A stretch of 64,000 bases of DNA from Chitinophaga parva (GCF_003071345.1 NZ_QCYK01000001.1:2232001-2296000), one strand, 5' to 3'; counted from the stretch's first letter, positions 43,978 to 53,126 are shown. Notes: generated by a model not told the origin, from the sequence alone. A program made the numbers and translations.

Positions 43978-44952
43978 GTGAAAAAGAATATACAAGTAAA
44001 CGACGATGTGCTGGTAAAATACTTACTGGCAGAGGCCAGCCCGGACGAACGGGCGGCCGTGCAGGCCTGGGTGGGGAAGGAGGAAAATGCCCGCTACTTT
44101 GAGCATCTCCGCCTTATCTGGGAAGAAAGCCGGCAACTGGCTCCCCGCGTCATGATCAGTGAAGACGCTGCCTGGCAAAGGTTGCGCAACCGGGTGCAGG
44201 GTGTACAGCCCGCGCCGCTGCAGGCTACCCGTGTGGTACCCCTGCATAAAATATATCGTATAGCCGCTGCCGTTATAGGCCTGCTGGTAGTGAGCAGCGC
44301 AGCCTGGTGGATAATGGGCAGCCAGCCCAGGCAGATAGCCCTCCGCAGTGATAACAGCACCCTGCGGGATACCCTGCCGGATGGCACCGTGATCACCCTC
44401 AATAAGAATTCTGAAGCCCGCTACAAGCCTGCATTTTCGGGCAGCACCCGCGAGATCACGCTGGAAGGGGAAGCCTTCTTTGAGGTGGCGCAGGATGCGC
44501 AGAAACCTTTCATCATCCACAGCGGTGATGTGGCCGTGCGCATTCTTGGTACTTCGCTCAATGTAAAGACCACCAGACACGCCACGGAAGTGATCGTGGA
44601 AACCGGCAGGGTGGAGGTGACCAAGGAAACCCACCGCGTGGAACTGGCCGCCCACGAAATGGCCACGGTGACGGCCAGCGAATCCGTGCCAGTGAAGACT
44701 TCCAACACGGATCAGCTGTACCGCTATTACAGTGATCACAGCTTTGTATGTGATAATACACCGCTCTACAAACTGGTGGATGCGCTGAACGATGCCTATA
44801 ATGTAAACATCCATATCGCCAATCCCGAGCTGCGCAACCTGCCGCTTACGACCACTTTCCAGGCGGCACCGCTGGACACGGTCCTGAAGATCGTAGGAGA
44901 GTCATTCAACATTAAAGTGACGAAGCAAGGGAAGGAGATCGTCTTAGAATAA
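43978..44952 (+). CDS. FecR-type anti-sigma factor with DUF4974
   Basis: This 324-residue protein starts at GTG (VKKNIQVNDD). It has a cytoplasmic N-terminal domain with SPDERAAVQAWVGKEENARYF, a membrane helix near 93-110 (AAAVIGLLVVSSAAWWIM), a FecR domain (DTLPDGTVITLNKNSEARY, EAFFEVAQDAQKPF, about 120-220) and C-terminal DUF4974 (about 255-324). Its stop is 5 bp before the STN-repeat gene, so the three genes form a unit. The periplasmic part could meet that STN domain. Confidence 0.92.
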   Translation: MKKNIQVNDDVLVKYLLAEASPDERAAVQAWVGKEENARYFEHLRLIWEESRQLAPRVMISEDAAWQRLRNRVQGVQPAPLQATRVVPLHKIYRIAAAVIGLLVVSSAAWWIMGSQPRQIALRSDNSTLRDTLPDGTVITLNKNSEARYKPAFSGSTREITLEGEAFFEVAQDAQKPFIIHSGDVAVRILGTSLNVKTTRHATEVIVETGRVEVTKETHRVELAAHEMATVTASESVPVKTSNTDQLYRYYSDHSFVCDNTPLYKLVDALNDAYNVNIHIANPELRNLPLTTTFQAAPLDTVLKIVGESFNIKVTKQGKEIVLE

Positions 44953-44957
44953 TTTAC

Positions 44958-46787
44958 ATGCAATATATAAAACGCCGGCAAGGCGGCTGGTGGCTGCTTT
45001 TGGGCTGCCTGCTTTGCCTGGCCTCTTCTATCAACGCACAGAGTATACAGTCCCGCGTGGTGTCTGTCAATGTTACAAGACAGCCATTGGGACAGGTGCT
45101 GAACCTCATCAGCGCACAGGCACATTTTGTGTTTTCGTATAACAGTAACCTGGTACCGGCCGATAGCCTGGTAACGCTGGACGCCCCGCGCAAAACGGTG
45201 AAACAGGTGCTGGACCTGCTTTTCCAGGGAAACCTGTTGTACAAGGAAAGTGGTAATTACCTCATTTTGCAAAGGCCGCCCGCAGGGCAGGTGTTTACCA
45301 TCAGCGGGTATGTGATAGACCAGCAGTCCGGCCACCGCTTGCCCAATGTGAGCGTGTATGAAAAAGAGCAACTGGTCTCTACCCTCACCAATGAGCAGGG
45401 GTATTTCCGCATCCGCATCCGCACGCGGGATAAGCCGCCCATGCCCGTGATCAGCATCAGTAAAGAACTTTACCTGGATACCACCATCATTGCTAGTCCT
45501 GCCATGGCGCAGGACTTCACTGTTTCCATACGTCCCGCGCCCATGATCACCCTGAAGCCGGTGGATGTGACCAACGATGTGGAAAAAACCTGGATGGCCC
45601 ACTTTTTCCTCTCCTCCCGGGCGCGCATGCAGAGCTTGAACCTGAAGTTCCTCATGGATAAGCCTTACCAGTACTCACTGGTGCCGGGCCTGGGCACGCA
45701 CGGGCACCTGAGCTCACAGGTGGTGAACCGTTTTTCGTTCAACCTCATAGGCGGGTACAGTGCGGGGCTCAATGGGCTTGAGTTTGCCACGGTTTTTAAT
45801 ATTGACAAAGGGGATGTGCGGGATGTGCAGATAGCCGGCGTGTTCAATGCCGTAGGTGGCCGTGTGAAAGGCCTGCAGCTGGCGGGAGTGTTCAACCACG
45901 TATTTGATACTACGCGGGCGGTGCAGATAGCCGGCGTATCTAACGTGGTGCGCAGTGAGGCCAGTGGCCTGCAGCTGGCAGGTATCACTAATACAGACAT
46001 CGGCAATTTCAGTGGCATGCAGGTGAATGGTGTAGGCGCCTTTAACCGGAAGAATTTTTATGGTGCGTCTTTATCCGGCATTATGAACCTTACGTTGGGA
46101 TGGGCCAGCGGCATGCAGGCTGCGGGCATTATGAATATTGTAAAAGATTCTACCCATGGCGTGCAGATAGCGGGCATTTTTAACCAGACCCGCAAAACCA
46201 TGGATGGCGTGCAGATAGCAGGAATTTATAATTATGCGCGCAAGGCCAAGGGGGTACAGGTCTCCGTGGTGAACGTAGCCGACACCCTGGATGGAGTGAG
46301 CATTGGTGTCGTGAATTATGTGCGTACCGGTTATCATAAATTATCGGTGTACACTACGGAACTGATGCCGTTGAATGTGGCCTTTCAATCCGGCGCCCGG
46401 CACATTTACACCGTGGTGAGCGGCGGCGTGGATTTTGCCCACCACCGTGCATTTTATAATGGTTTCGGGATGGGATATGTGTTCAACCTGAAGCACGGCA
46501 TGGTGTTGCCGGTGCAGCTGACCAACGAGATCTACCACCTGGGCAAGGATAATGAAGACCAGCCGGAGAAAGACAAGCAGAACGCCGCCCTGCTGCGGCT
46601 GGAACCATCATTGCAATGGCAGGTTACCCCGAAATTCGGGTTGTTCATAGGGCCTTCGTATTCTTTTTGCTACCGCGCGCTGCAGGGAGCAGAGGGGTAT
46701 AAATCATTACCGGTGAGCTTTGCCACGCATTACACAGATAAGACTTCCGGGTGGTTTGGCTTCCACGCAGGTATTTGTATTTTTTAG
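44958..46787 (+). CDS. STN-domain outer-membrane protein with LA_2272-type surface repeats
   Basis: The 609-residue protein has a signal peptide (about 1-27, ends SINA-Q), an STN domain (about 35-105), a CarboxypepD_reg-like domain (about 113-170), repeats with the core GVQIAGVFN (about 265-455) and a C-terminal, barrel-like region ending in F. Nine repeat cores from 45825 to 46209 are each exactly 48 bases apart. STN normally sits in TonB receptors; there is no plug or TonB-dependent barrel here. It probably works as the receptor or sensor of the sigma/FecR pair just upstream. Confidence 0.8.
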   Translation: MQYIKRRQGGWWLLLGCLLCLASSINAQSIQSRVVSVNVTRQPLGQVLNLISAQAHFVFSYNSNLVPADSLVTLDAPRKTVKQVLDLLFQGNLLYKESGNYLILQRPPAGQVFTISGYVIDQQSGHRLPNVSVYEKEQLVSTLTNEQGYFRIRIRTRDKPPMPVISISKELYLDTTIIASPAMAQDFTVSIRPAPMITLKPVDVTNDVEKTWMAHFFLSSRARMQSLNLKFLMDKPYQYSLVPGLGTHGHLSSQVVNRFSFNLIGGYSAGLNGLEFATVFNIDKGDVRDVQIAGVFNAVGGRVKGLQLAGVFNHVFDTTRAVQIAGVSNVVRSEASGLQLAGITNTDIGNFSGMQVNGVGAFNRKNFYGASLSGIMNLTLGWASGMQAAGIMNIVKDSTHGVQIAGIFNQTRKTMDGVQIAGIYNYARKAKGVQVSVVNVADTLDGVSIGVVNYVRTGYHKLSVYTTELMPLNVAFQSGARHIYTVVSGGVDFAHHRAFYNGFGMGYVFNLKHGMVLPVQLTNEIYHLGKDNEDQPEKDKQNAALLRLEPSLQWQVTPKFGLFIGPSYSFCYRALQGAEGYKSLPVSFATHYTDKTSGWFGFHAGICIF

Positions 46788-46885
46788 ATCAACATGCATA
46801 GGGGTAAGCGTAGGTATGGTTGTCATATCTGCACACAAAACAGATCTGCAGATCCATTTTACCTACGCTTTTAAAAACTTATGCA

Positions 46886-47902
46886 ATGAGATCCTTCTTT
46901 ATATTTTTTGTACTGGTGATAATGGGGGCTGGCGCAATAGCCCAGCAACATGTGAGCACAGGGGAGGTGGGCATTTTTTACCCCATCAGTACCAACGGGA
47001 AACAAGCACCACTTTTTACGAATCATTTCTCCTTCAACCTGTTCCAGGGCATTTCTGCGAATGAGACCGCCTTTACCCTATCCGGCCTGGTGACCAATGT
47101 AAAGGATACCGCCAGGGGCGTGCAGATAGCAAGCCTGGTAAACACGATAGGCCACAAACAGGGAGGTGTGCAGGTAGCCGGGCTGGTAAATGCCAGCAAA
47201 AGTGCAGATGCCCTGAGTATAGCCGGCCTTGCAAACGTGAACCATGGCAATGCCAAGGGCTTGCAGCTCTCCGGCCTTGCCAACACCGCCGATACCGCCA
47301 CTGTGCAGATAGGTGGGATCGTGAACAAGGCCCACGAGGTGAACATGCAGATTGGAGGCCTCATTAACGTGGCAAAGAAAGTGAAAGGTGCACAGATCGC
47401 AGGGCTGGTCAACATTGCGGATAGCAGTGATTATCCCATTGCGCTGATCAATATTATTCGCAATGGTGACATGACCATTGGCCTGAGCACAGACCAGTCG
47501 CTCAATACAATGGTGACCTTCCGCTCCGGTGGTAACCGTCTTTATGGCATTATAGGCGCGGGTTATAACCTGAAACATGCAGACCGTAACCTTTACGCCA
47601 TGCAGGCCGGTATAGGTGCACACCTGATCAACACGCCCATTTTCCGGCTGAACCTGGAGGCCAGCAGCCTGGAACTCACCGATTTCAAAGGGGCGCACAA
47701 CCTGCAATCCGGCCTGCTGCTGTATCCTACCCTGCGGGTATGGAAGCAACTGGATGTATTTGCAGGGCCTTCTTTCAATTACACCATCTACCGCCGCGAT
47801 GTGGCAGATGTACATCACCACTACGTGTGGAGCGATGACACCCGTGAAGGCAGGCAGGGTCTCTTTGTGGGCGCTGTAGCGGGCATTCAATGGACACTCT
47901 AA
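46886..47902 (+). CDS. LA_2272-type surface-repeat protein, paralogue of the preceding gene
   Basis: The protein has 338 residues from ATG 46886 (the open frame begins at 46820 but lacks a signal peptide). A signal peptide ends near residue 19 (GAIA-Q). After NHFSFNLFQGISA, matching the repeat entry of the preceding protein, come about seven repeats (GVQIASLVN, GVQVAGLVN, GLQLSGLAN, GAQIAGLVN) spaced 14-16 residues, then a beta-rich C-terminus ending in IQWTL. There is no STN or CarboxypepD domain. The 98-bp gap and shared repeats suggest duplication with loss of the signalling modules, or a partner protein. Confidence 0.78.
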   Translation: MRSFFIFFVLVIMGAGAIAQQHVSTGEVGIFYPISTNGKQAPLFTNHFSFNLFQGISANETAFTLSGLVTNVKDTARGVQIASLVNTIGHKQGGVQVAGLVNASKSADALSIAGLANVNHGNAKGLQLSGLANTADTATVQIGGIVNKAHEVNMQIGGLINVAKKVKGAQIAGLVNIADSSDYPIALINIIRNGDMTIGLSTDQSLNTMVTFRSGGNRLYGIIGAGYNLKHADRNLYAMQAGIGAHLINTPIFRLNLEASSLELTDFKGAHNLQSGLLLYPTLRVWKQLDVFAGPSFNYTIYRRDVADVHHHYVWSDDTREGRQGLFVGAVAGIQWTL

Positions 47903-47928
47903 AGTGTAACAATATAGGTTAAGGAAAC

Positions 47929-47959
47929 GGCCGCGGTACTTTTGCCGCGGCCTATTTTT
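47929..47959 (+). terminator. terminator of the surface-repeat genes
   Basis: GGCCGCGG (47929-47936) pairs with CCGCGGCC (47945-47952), followed by TATTTTTTG. Confidence 0.8.
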
Positions 47960-48117
47960 TGCACGTTAAATCTTTGATATGGTGAGGGCAGCTGACGTTT
48001 TTTAAACAGGATATAGTAATTTTATCCCCTGTTTAACCGGCATTTACCGTAGACCTTTTATTGTTTAACACCATAAAAATGAAGCCTGCTGCGCATGGCA
48101 GGCATTGGAAAGCGCAT

Positions 48118-48981
48118 ATGAGCGATATCTTTGTAAAGCGTGGCCTGCTGCTCGCAGCCGCTGTAGTTTGTAGTGTAACTGTACACGCCCAGTTTGGGAA
48201 CGTATTGCAAAAGGCTAAAGACAAAGCCGCACAAAAAGCCCAGGACGCCATCGATAAGAAAATGTCCTCCTCCTCATCCACCCCTACTTCCGGCACCGGC
48301 ACGGACAATGCTACGGCCAGTACCGGGAGCACTACCGCCGGCACCCAGCCACGGAAACGCCTCAACGTAGAAAGCGTGTTTGATTTTGTGCCCGGCGATA
48401 CGGTGCTCTATGCCAGCGGTTTTGACAAGCAGCCCGCGGGGGCCCTGCCGGCCGAATGGAAAACCAATGGCAGCGGGCAGTTGGTGAATATCTCCGGTTT
48501 CCCCGGCGCCTGGCTGCAGGTACAGGTAAATTCCACTTATAAACTGAAGCAGAACCTCTACCTGCCCAGCCATTGCAGCATTGAGTTTGATATTCTCAAC
48601 AGCGTGGACCAGATCAAGGACATCTACCCCGTGCAGTTCGGCATTGCGGAAAATAACAGTGTGGCCGGCTGGAACGAAGGCGATATTTCCAATGTGCAAC
48701 TGGAGTATTACAACAAAGACGAGGTGGTGACCTTTGCCGGCCCCACGGATAAATATAATTCCCTGAAGTTTGACCTGGAGCCTTATGCCAATGACAAGAT
48801 GCATGTGTCTATCGAGATCAATGGCAACAACATGAAGGTGTACCTGGAAAAGCAGAAGATCCTGGATGCACAGGTGTTCAGGGATGGGGTGAAGAAGTAC
48901 TTTTACTTCAGTAGTCCCCTGCGGCTGGACAATGATGCCAAGGTGTTCTTTGGCAATGTGCGCATGGCCAAGTACAAGTAA
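48118..48981 (+). CDS. secreted protein with concanavalin-like module, unknown function
   Basis: The protein has 287 residues from ATG 48118; an upstream TTG (48061) and ATG (48079) are in frame but give no signal peptide. The signal peptide ends VTVHA-Q. A Ser/Thr linker follows, then a domain beginning FDFVPGDTVLYASGFD with EWKTNGSGQLV and ISGFPGAWLQV. The same module precedes OmpA domains in other Bacteroidota proteins, but no OmpA domain is present here. A lectin or glucanase-like beta-sandwich is inferred. A terminator follows. Confidence 0.7.
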   Translation: MSDIFVKRGLLLAAAVVCSVTVHAQFGNVLQKAKDKAAQKAQDAIDKKMSSSSSTPTSGTGTDNATASTGSTTAGTQPRKRLNVESVFDFVPGDTVLYASGFDKQPAGALPAEWKTNGSGQLVNISGFPGAWLQVQVNSTYKLKQNLYLPSHCSIEFDILNSVDQIKDIYPVQFGIAENNSVAGWNEGDISNVQLEYYNKDEVVTFAGPTDKYNSLKFDLEPYANDKMHVSIEINGNNMKVYLEKQKILDAQVFRDGVKKYFYFSSPLRLDNDAKVFFGNVRMAKYK

Positions 48982-49004
48982 GTTTCCCCGGCGATACTGC
49001 ATTT

Positions 49005-49030
49005 GCCCGGCCCTGGTGCCGGGCTTTTTT
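49005..49030 (+). terminator. terminator after the secreted module protein
   Basis: GCCCGGC (49005-49011) pairs with GCCGGGC (49018-49024), followed by TTTTTT. Confidence 0.8.
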
Positions 49031-49251
49031 ATGCCTGCTCATCAAAAAAATAGCGGTGCGTATTTGTCTTGATAACTTCCGGTATGATTTGTATGGAACG
49101 CTTGTTCCATGTTGCTTTTATATGCGTGTGTAATACGCAAATTTTTCCGGGTATGACATTGACATTACACAAGGCTTGTCAATTCTCCGTCACGCATTTT
49201 TATATGCAGATTTATATGTTCAATTTTACAGGAAACTTAGGAAACTCTAGC

Positions 49252-50484
49252 ATGGAACGTAGCAGATCCCAATCGTCATTTCTCATTTTTATTCTTGGGG
49301 CACTCACGGCTTTAGGGCCTTTTTCAATAGATATGTACCTGTCTGGTTTTGCCGCCATTGGTAAAGACCTGGGCGTTAGCGACAGTGAAGTGGGGCTGTC
49401 ACTTTCCAGTTACTTTATTGGCATTGGCGCGGGGCAGTTGCTGTATGGGCCGCTGCTGGACAAATTTGGCCGCAAGCGCCCGCTGTACATTGGGTTGGGT
49501 GTGTACATCATTGCCTCGCTGGGCTGTTTGGCCACACATTCCCTGGATAGCCTGGTGGCCTGGCGTTTTGTGCAGGCCGTGGGCAGTTGTGCCGCTACGG
49601 TAGCCGCTATGACCATGGTGCGGGACCTTTTCCCTGTGAGAGACAATGCGCGGGTGTTTGCCCTGCTCATGCTGGTGGTGGGTGCCTCGCCCATGCTGGC
49701 ACCCACGGTGGGCGCACGGGTCACCAGTGTGCTGGGATGGCGTTATATTTTTGTGATCCTCTGTGCACTGGGCGTGCTTGCGCTGCTGGCCAGCATTTTA
49801 TGGCTGCCTTCCCGCTTTGAGCCCAACCGGGAGCTTTCCCTGAAACCCGCGCCCATCCTGCAAAACTTCTGGAAGGTGTTAAAAGAACCCCAGTTTTACA
49901 CCTACGCGGTCACCGGTGCCCTGGGGTTTGCGGGCCTGTTTGTGTATGTCTCCGGCTCATCCCATGTGCTCATGCAACTGTATCATTTAACGGAAGACCA
50001 GTTTGGGCTGATGTTTGCCGGCCTGGGAGCCGGCTTCATCGGGGCTAACCAGCTCAATAGCGTGGCCCTGCGCCGCTTCACCAGCCAGCAGGTGGTACCG
50101 GTGGCCCTCGCGGTACAGTCGGCCGCAGGCCTGGGCCTGTTGCTGTGTACTTACCAGGGCTGGCTGTCATTGCCCCTGCTGATCGTGCTGCTATTTGTGT
50201 ACCTTAGTGGCGTGGGCTTTACCAACCCGAACACGGCAGCCCTGTCACTGGCGCCATTTGAGAAGCATGCCGGCAGCGCGGCCGCCCTGATGGGGGCTTT
50301 GCAAATGGGCATAGGGGCGCTGGCGTCTGTGGCGGTGAGCATGATCCATATGGCGGGCGCATTACCAATGACCGCCACCATGTGTGCAGCGGCCCTGCTG
50401 GCGGTGCTGGCGCTGGTTTCCGGCCGCCGCTACATTACCGGGCCGGTATTGGACGGCAGGGGTGTGGCAAGTGTTATGCATTGA
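49252..50484 (+). CDS. MFS transporter, Bcr/CflA drug-efflux family
   Basis: The protein has 410 residues from ATG 49252 (the frame is open back to 49069 but the extension is not membrane-like). It has 12 predicted helices. Diagnostic segments are GPFSIDMYLSGFAAIGKDLG and LLYGPLLDKFGRKRPLYIG (the MFS A motif between helices 2 and 3), with FVQAVGSCAATVAAMTMVRDLF. It is predicted to export drugs or metabolites by proton antiport. It stands alone, with no adjacent regulator. Confidence 0.88.
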   Translation: MERSRSQSSFLIFILGALTALGPFSIDMYLSGFAAIGKDLGVSDSEVGLSLSSYFIGIGAGQLLYGPLLDKFGRKRPLYIGLGVYIIASLGCLATHSLDSLVAWRFVQAVGSCAATVAAMTMVRDLFPVRDNARVFALLMLVVGASPMLAPTVGARVTSVLGWRYIFVILCALGVLALLASILWLPSRFEPNRELSLKPAPILQNFWKVLKEPQFYTYAVTGALGFAGLFVYVSGSSHVLMQLYHLTEDQFGLMFAGLGAGFIGANQLNSVALRRFTSQQVVPVALAVQSAAGLGLLLCTYQGWLSLPLLIVLLFVYLSGVGFTNPNTAALSLAPFEKHAGSAAALMGALQMGIGALASVAVSMIHMAGALPMTATMCAAALLAVLALVSGRRYITGPVLDGRGVASVMH

Positions 50485-50595
50485 TTGTCAATTATTCTCC
50501 TGCCAATTATATCTTTTTTCAGGGCCCAGGCAACCATGCCGGGCCCACCGTCGTATTATTAGGTTGTAAACAAGAGACGGCCTCATTTATTTCAT

Positions 50596-51174
50596 TTGGA
50601 AAATCTTACGACCATAATCGAGGGTTGCAAAGCTAAACAACCCATGAGCCAGCGGGCGATGTACGAACAGTACTATCCCTACGCGTGCAAGATCGCTTTC
50701 CGGTATATTTACCGGTACGATAAGGCCGTGGACGTGGTAAATGATGGCTTTGTAAAACTGTTCACCCACTTCGACAAGTTCCAGTATGCGCCCGGCCAGG
50801 ACGTGCAGCGGATGCTGATGGGGTGGATCAGGAAGATTATGGTCAATACGGCCATAGACTCCCTGCGCAGCAAGAACATGATGCCGGAAATAGGAGGCAT
50901 CCCGGAATACGTGTGGGAAGAGGAGCCTACGGCAGAAGTATCTGCAGAGCAGCGGCTCTACTACAAAGAACTGATCATTCTCATAAAGGAACTGCCGCCA
51001 TCCTACCAGGTGGTCTTCAATATGTACGTAATAGATGGGTTTACGCACCCGGAAATAGCCCAGGAACTGGGTATTTCCGTAGGCGCGTCTAAATCCAACC
51101 TGGCAAAGGCCCGCGCACATTTGCGCAAGAAACTTAATACCGATATCTCTGAAATAGACGTATGCAGCTTTTAG
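50596..51174 (+). CDS. ECF sigma factor paired with an OMP-fused anti-sigma-like protein
   Basis: This 192-residue protein starts at TTG 50596: the family-typical opening IIEGCKAK lies before the first ATG (50644), so the TTG is needed. Region 2 is RAMYEQYYPYACKIAFRYI with DVVNDGFVKLFTHF; region 4 is FNMYVIDGFTHPEIAQELGISVGASKSNLAKA. It overlaps the next gene by 13 bp, which strongly links the two. Region 4 resembles sigma factors whose regulators are outer-membrane-barrel fusions. Confidence 0.92.
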   Translation: MENLTTIIEGCKAKQPMSQRAMYEQYYPYACKIAFRYIYRYDKAVDVVNDGFVKLFTHFDKFQYAPGQDVQRMLMGWIRKIMVNTAIDSLRSKNMMPEIGGIPEYVWEEEPTAEVSAEQRLYYKELIILIKELPPSYQVVFNMYVIDGFTHPEIAQELGISVGASKSNLAKARAHLRKKLNTDISEIDVCSF

Positions 51175-52616
51175 ACGACGATATGGACGAACTGTTCCGG
51201 AACGCGGCGTCCCGGTACCCCCTCAAAACAGACGGGGCGGATTGGGATGCGCTCAGCCGCAGGCTGCACCCGGAAAATGAGGCCGTGCCGCCGCCCCCGG
51301 CGGACACGCCGGCGCCTCCGCGCAAAACGCGCTGGTGGAGGGGCCTGGGCCTCCTTGCGTTGCTGCTGGCCGGGGGGATCTACTGGGTAACCACGCAAAT
51401 GGGGACCGCCAAAAATGAACATATCACTGCTACGGATACACGCAGCCATATAGCAACCTCAAATTCCTCCGCAGCGGCTACCGGTAATGAGCCGGGCAAT
51501 AGCATACAACAGCATGGCGTAGCCGCTGACCAGGAAAATAAGGAGGATAATGCGCCTGCGGCGAATGCCACCATCGCACACCGGCCTGCAGCACCGGCCG
51601 GAGAAGCAACAGCAGGTCGCACCGTGACGCCTGTGGCAAATACCGGCGTGACTAACGGTAACGAACCTACGAAAATAAGTAAGATAACTCCGCGGGCAGC
51701 ACAGGCAAACCTGCACCCCGTGCACACCACTGTTAAAAGCTGGATGATAGGCGTGCACACAGCCACCGCCGGCAGCGGCCCGGATAGCTGGAGCATTAAC
51801 CCGGTGCCGGTAAGAGTACCCGTGCCTGCGGCGGATGCCAGCGTGACGGAAAGCGTGCCCGCTGCACCTGTTAATGCAGACAGCATCCACACCGTAGCTG
51901 CACCGGTAACCATCAGTGCCGTGAGTGGGAAAACGCCTGCCTTTAATCCCGCGCCGGATGGGCTTTCCAGGCCCACAGACTCCCTGCCGGTGCAGGCGTT
52001 TAAAGGTACGGGCAGTAAAGTGCCTACCGGTTTTTATGCAGGGATCGTGGTGGCGCCGGACTTCAGCACGGTGAAAATGCAGCAGGCCCGCTCCCTGGGG
52101 TATAGCTTTGGCGCCGTGGTAGGCTACCGTATTTCCCAACACTGGGCGGTGGAAACGGGGGCGGCCTGGGAAAGAAAGAACTACTATTCCAAAGGCCAGT
52201 ATTTTGATAAAAGCAAATTGAAGAACCCGGATATCAACATCCTCACCGTGGACGGCTACTGCCAGATGGTGGATGTGCCGGTGAACGTACGCTATTACTT
52301 TAATATCACACAAAAGCATAGCTGGTATGCAAATGCAGGCCTCTCGTCCTACTTCATGAGCCGGGAATGGTACAAGTACGACATTGAGAACAACGGCGCT
52401 TACTATGACCGTGCGGTAGGGTATAACACTGCCACGCAGAACTGGTTCTCCGTGCTGAACCTGGGCCTGGGCTATGAGCACAAGGTGGGCGGTATTGGCA
52501 ACGTGCGGATAGAGCCTTATGTGAAAGTACCATTGGCCGGGGGCATCGGCATCGGCAGCCTGCCGGTGACCAGTGTAGGCATCAACATTGGCATTACCCG
52601 CAATATCCGCTGGTAG
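51162..52616 (+). CDS. anti-sigma-like protein fused to an outer-membrane beta-barrel
   Basis: This 484-residue protein has a cytoplasmic N-terminus (DELFRNAASRYPLKTDGADWDALSRRL, about 8-35), a Pro-rich stretch, one membrane helix near 60-77 (GLGLLALLLAGGIYW), a linker of about 200 residues rich in Ala/Thr/Pro, and from about 285 an outer-membrane barrel (GFYAGIVVAPDFSTVKMQ, ETGAAWERKNYY, VRYYFNI) ending in NIRW. A cytoplasmic sigma-binding segment, inner-membrane helix and outer-membrane barrel in one chain would span the envelope. The sigma-binding role is inferred from the overlap with the sigma gene. Confidence 0.78.
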   Translation: MQLLDDDMDELFRNAASRYPLKTDGADWDALSRRLHPENEAVPPPPADTPAPPRKTRWWRGLGLLALLLAGGIYWVTTQMGTAKNEHITATDTRSHIATSNSSAAATGNEPGNSIQQHGVAADQENKEDNAPAANATIAHRPAAPAGEATAGRTVTPVANTGVTNGNEPTKISKITPRAAQANLHPVHTTVKSWMIGVHTATAGSGPDSWSINPVPVRVPVPAADASVTESVPAAPVNADSIHTVAAPVTISAVSGKTPAFNPAPDGLSRPTDSLPVQAFKGTGSKVPTGFYAGIVVAPDFSTVKMQQARSLGYSFGAVVGYRISQHWAVETGAAWERKNYYSKGQYFDKSKLKNPDINILTVDGYCQMVDVPVNVRYYFNITQKHSWYANAGLSSYFMSREWYKYDIENNGAYYDRAVGYNTATQNWFSVLNLGLGYEHKVGGIGNVRIEPYVKVPLAGGIGIGSLPVTSVGINIGITRNIRW

Positions 52617-52665
52617 CGCCGCAGGCACACTTTTTCATTTTCATTTTTTTTAATCAACACGCGTC

Positions 52666-53082
52666 ATGCGAAAAAAGTATCTCCTTTTCGCAGGGTTACT
52701 CCTGTGCCTGCTCGGTTTCAGTATCGGGTACTACCTGTATAACAAGCCCCGCGACAACGCTGCCGGCGAACAGGCAGCCTATCATGTAAAAGCAAAAGAC
52801 CTGTACCTGGGCTTCATGAAGGAAGAGCAGGCAGCTACTGCCATGTATGTGAACAAGGTGATCGCCATCAGCGGCACCGTGCTTTCCGTGCAGCATGAAG
52901 GCAAAGATGCGTCCGTACTGCTTTCTGCCGGAGGAGACGCTACCGGTGGGGTGAACTGTACCCTGGCGGCGGGTGAAGAAGGTAACCTGCCCTCACCGGG
53001 AGAGGACGTGGAGATCAAAGGCCGTTGCAACGGGTTCCTGATGGATGTAAGCGTGGTAGACGCCGTAGTGGTCCGGCATTAG
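52666..53082 (+). CDS. OB-fold tRNA_anti-like protein, membrane anchored
   Basis: This 138-residue protein has an N-terminal anchor (LLFAGLLLCLLGFSIGYYLY, about 6-25) and a periplasmic OB-fold of the tRNA_anti-like type (KDLYLGFMKEEQAATAMYVNKVIAISGTVLSV ... VNCTLAAGEE ... VEIKGRCNGFLMDVSVVDAVV). In the same direction and close to the cytochrome, YceI and DUF5777 genes, it probably shares an operon with them. Function is unknown. Confidence 0.8.
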   Translation: MRKKYLLFAGLLLCLLGFSIGYYLYNKPRDNAAGEQAAYHVKAKDLYLGFMKEEQAATAMYVNKVIAISGTVLSVQHEGKDASVLLSAGGDATGGVNCTLAAGEEGNLPSPGEDVEIKGRCNGFLMDVSVVDAVVVRH

Positions 53083-53126
53083 CCCACATCAATAAAACAC
53101 AGACACTTTTTGTAAAACACATCTTT

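Noticed and set aside
48126..48133. TATCTTTG, an exact -7 element match
   Set aside because: It lies inside the coding sequence just after the likely start codon, with no start codon shortly downstream; probably chance.
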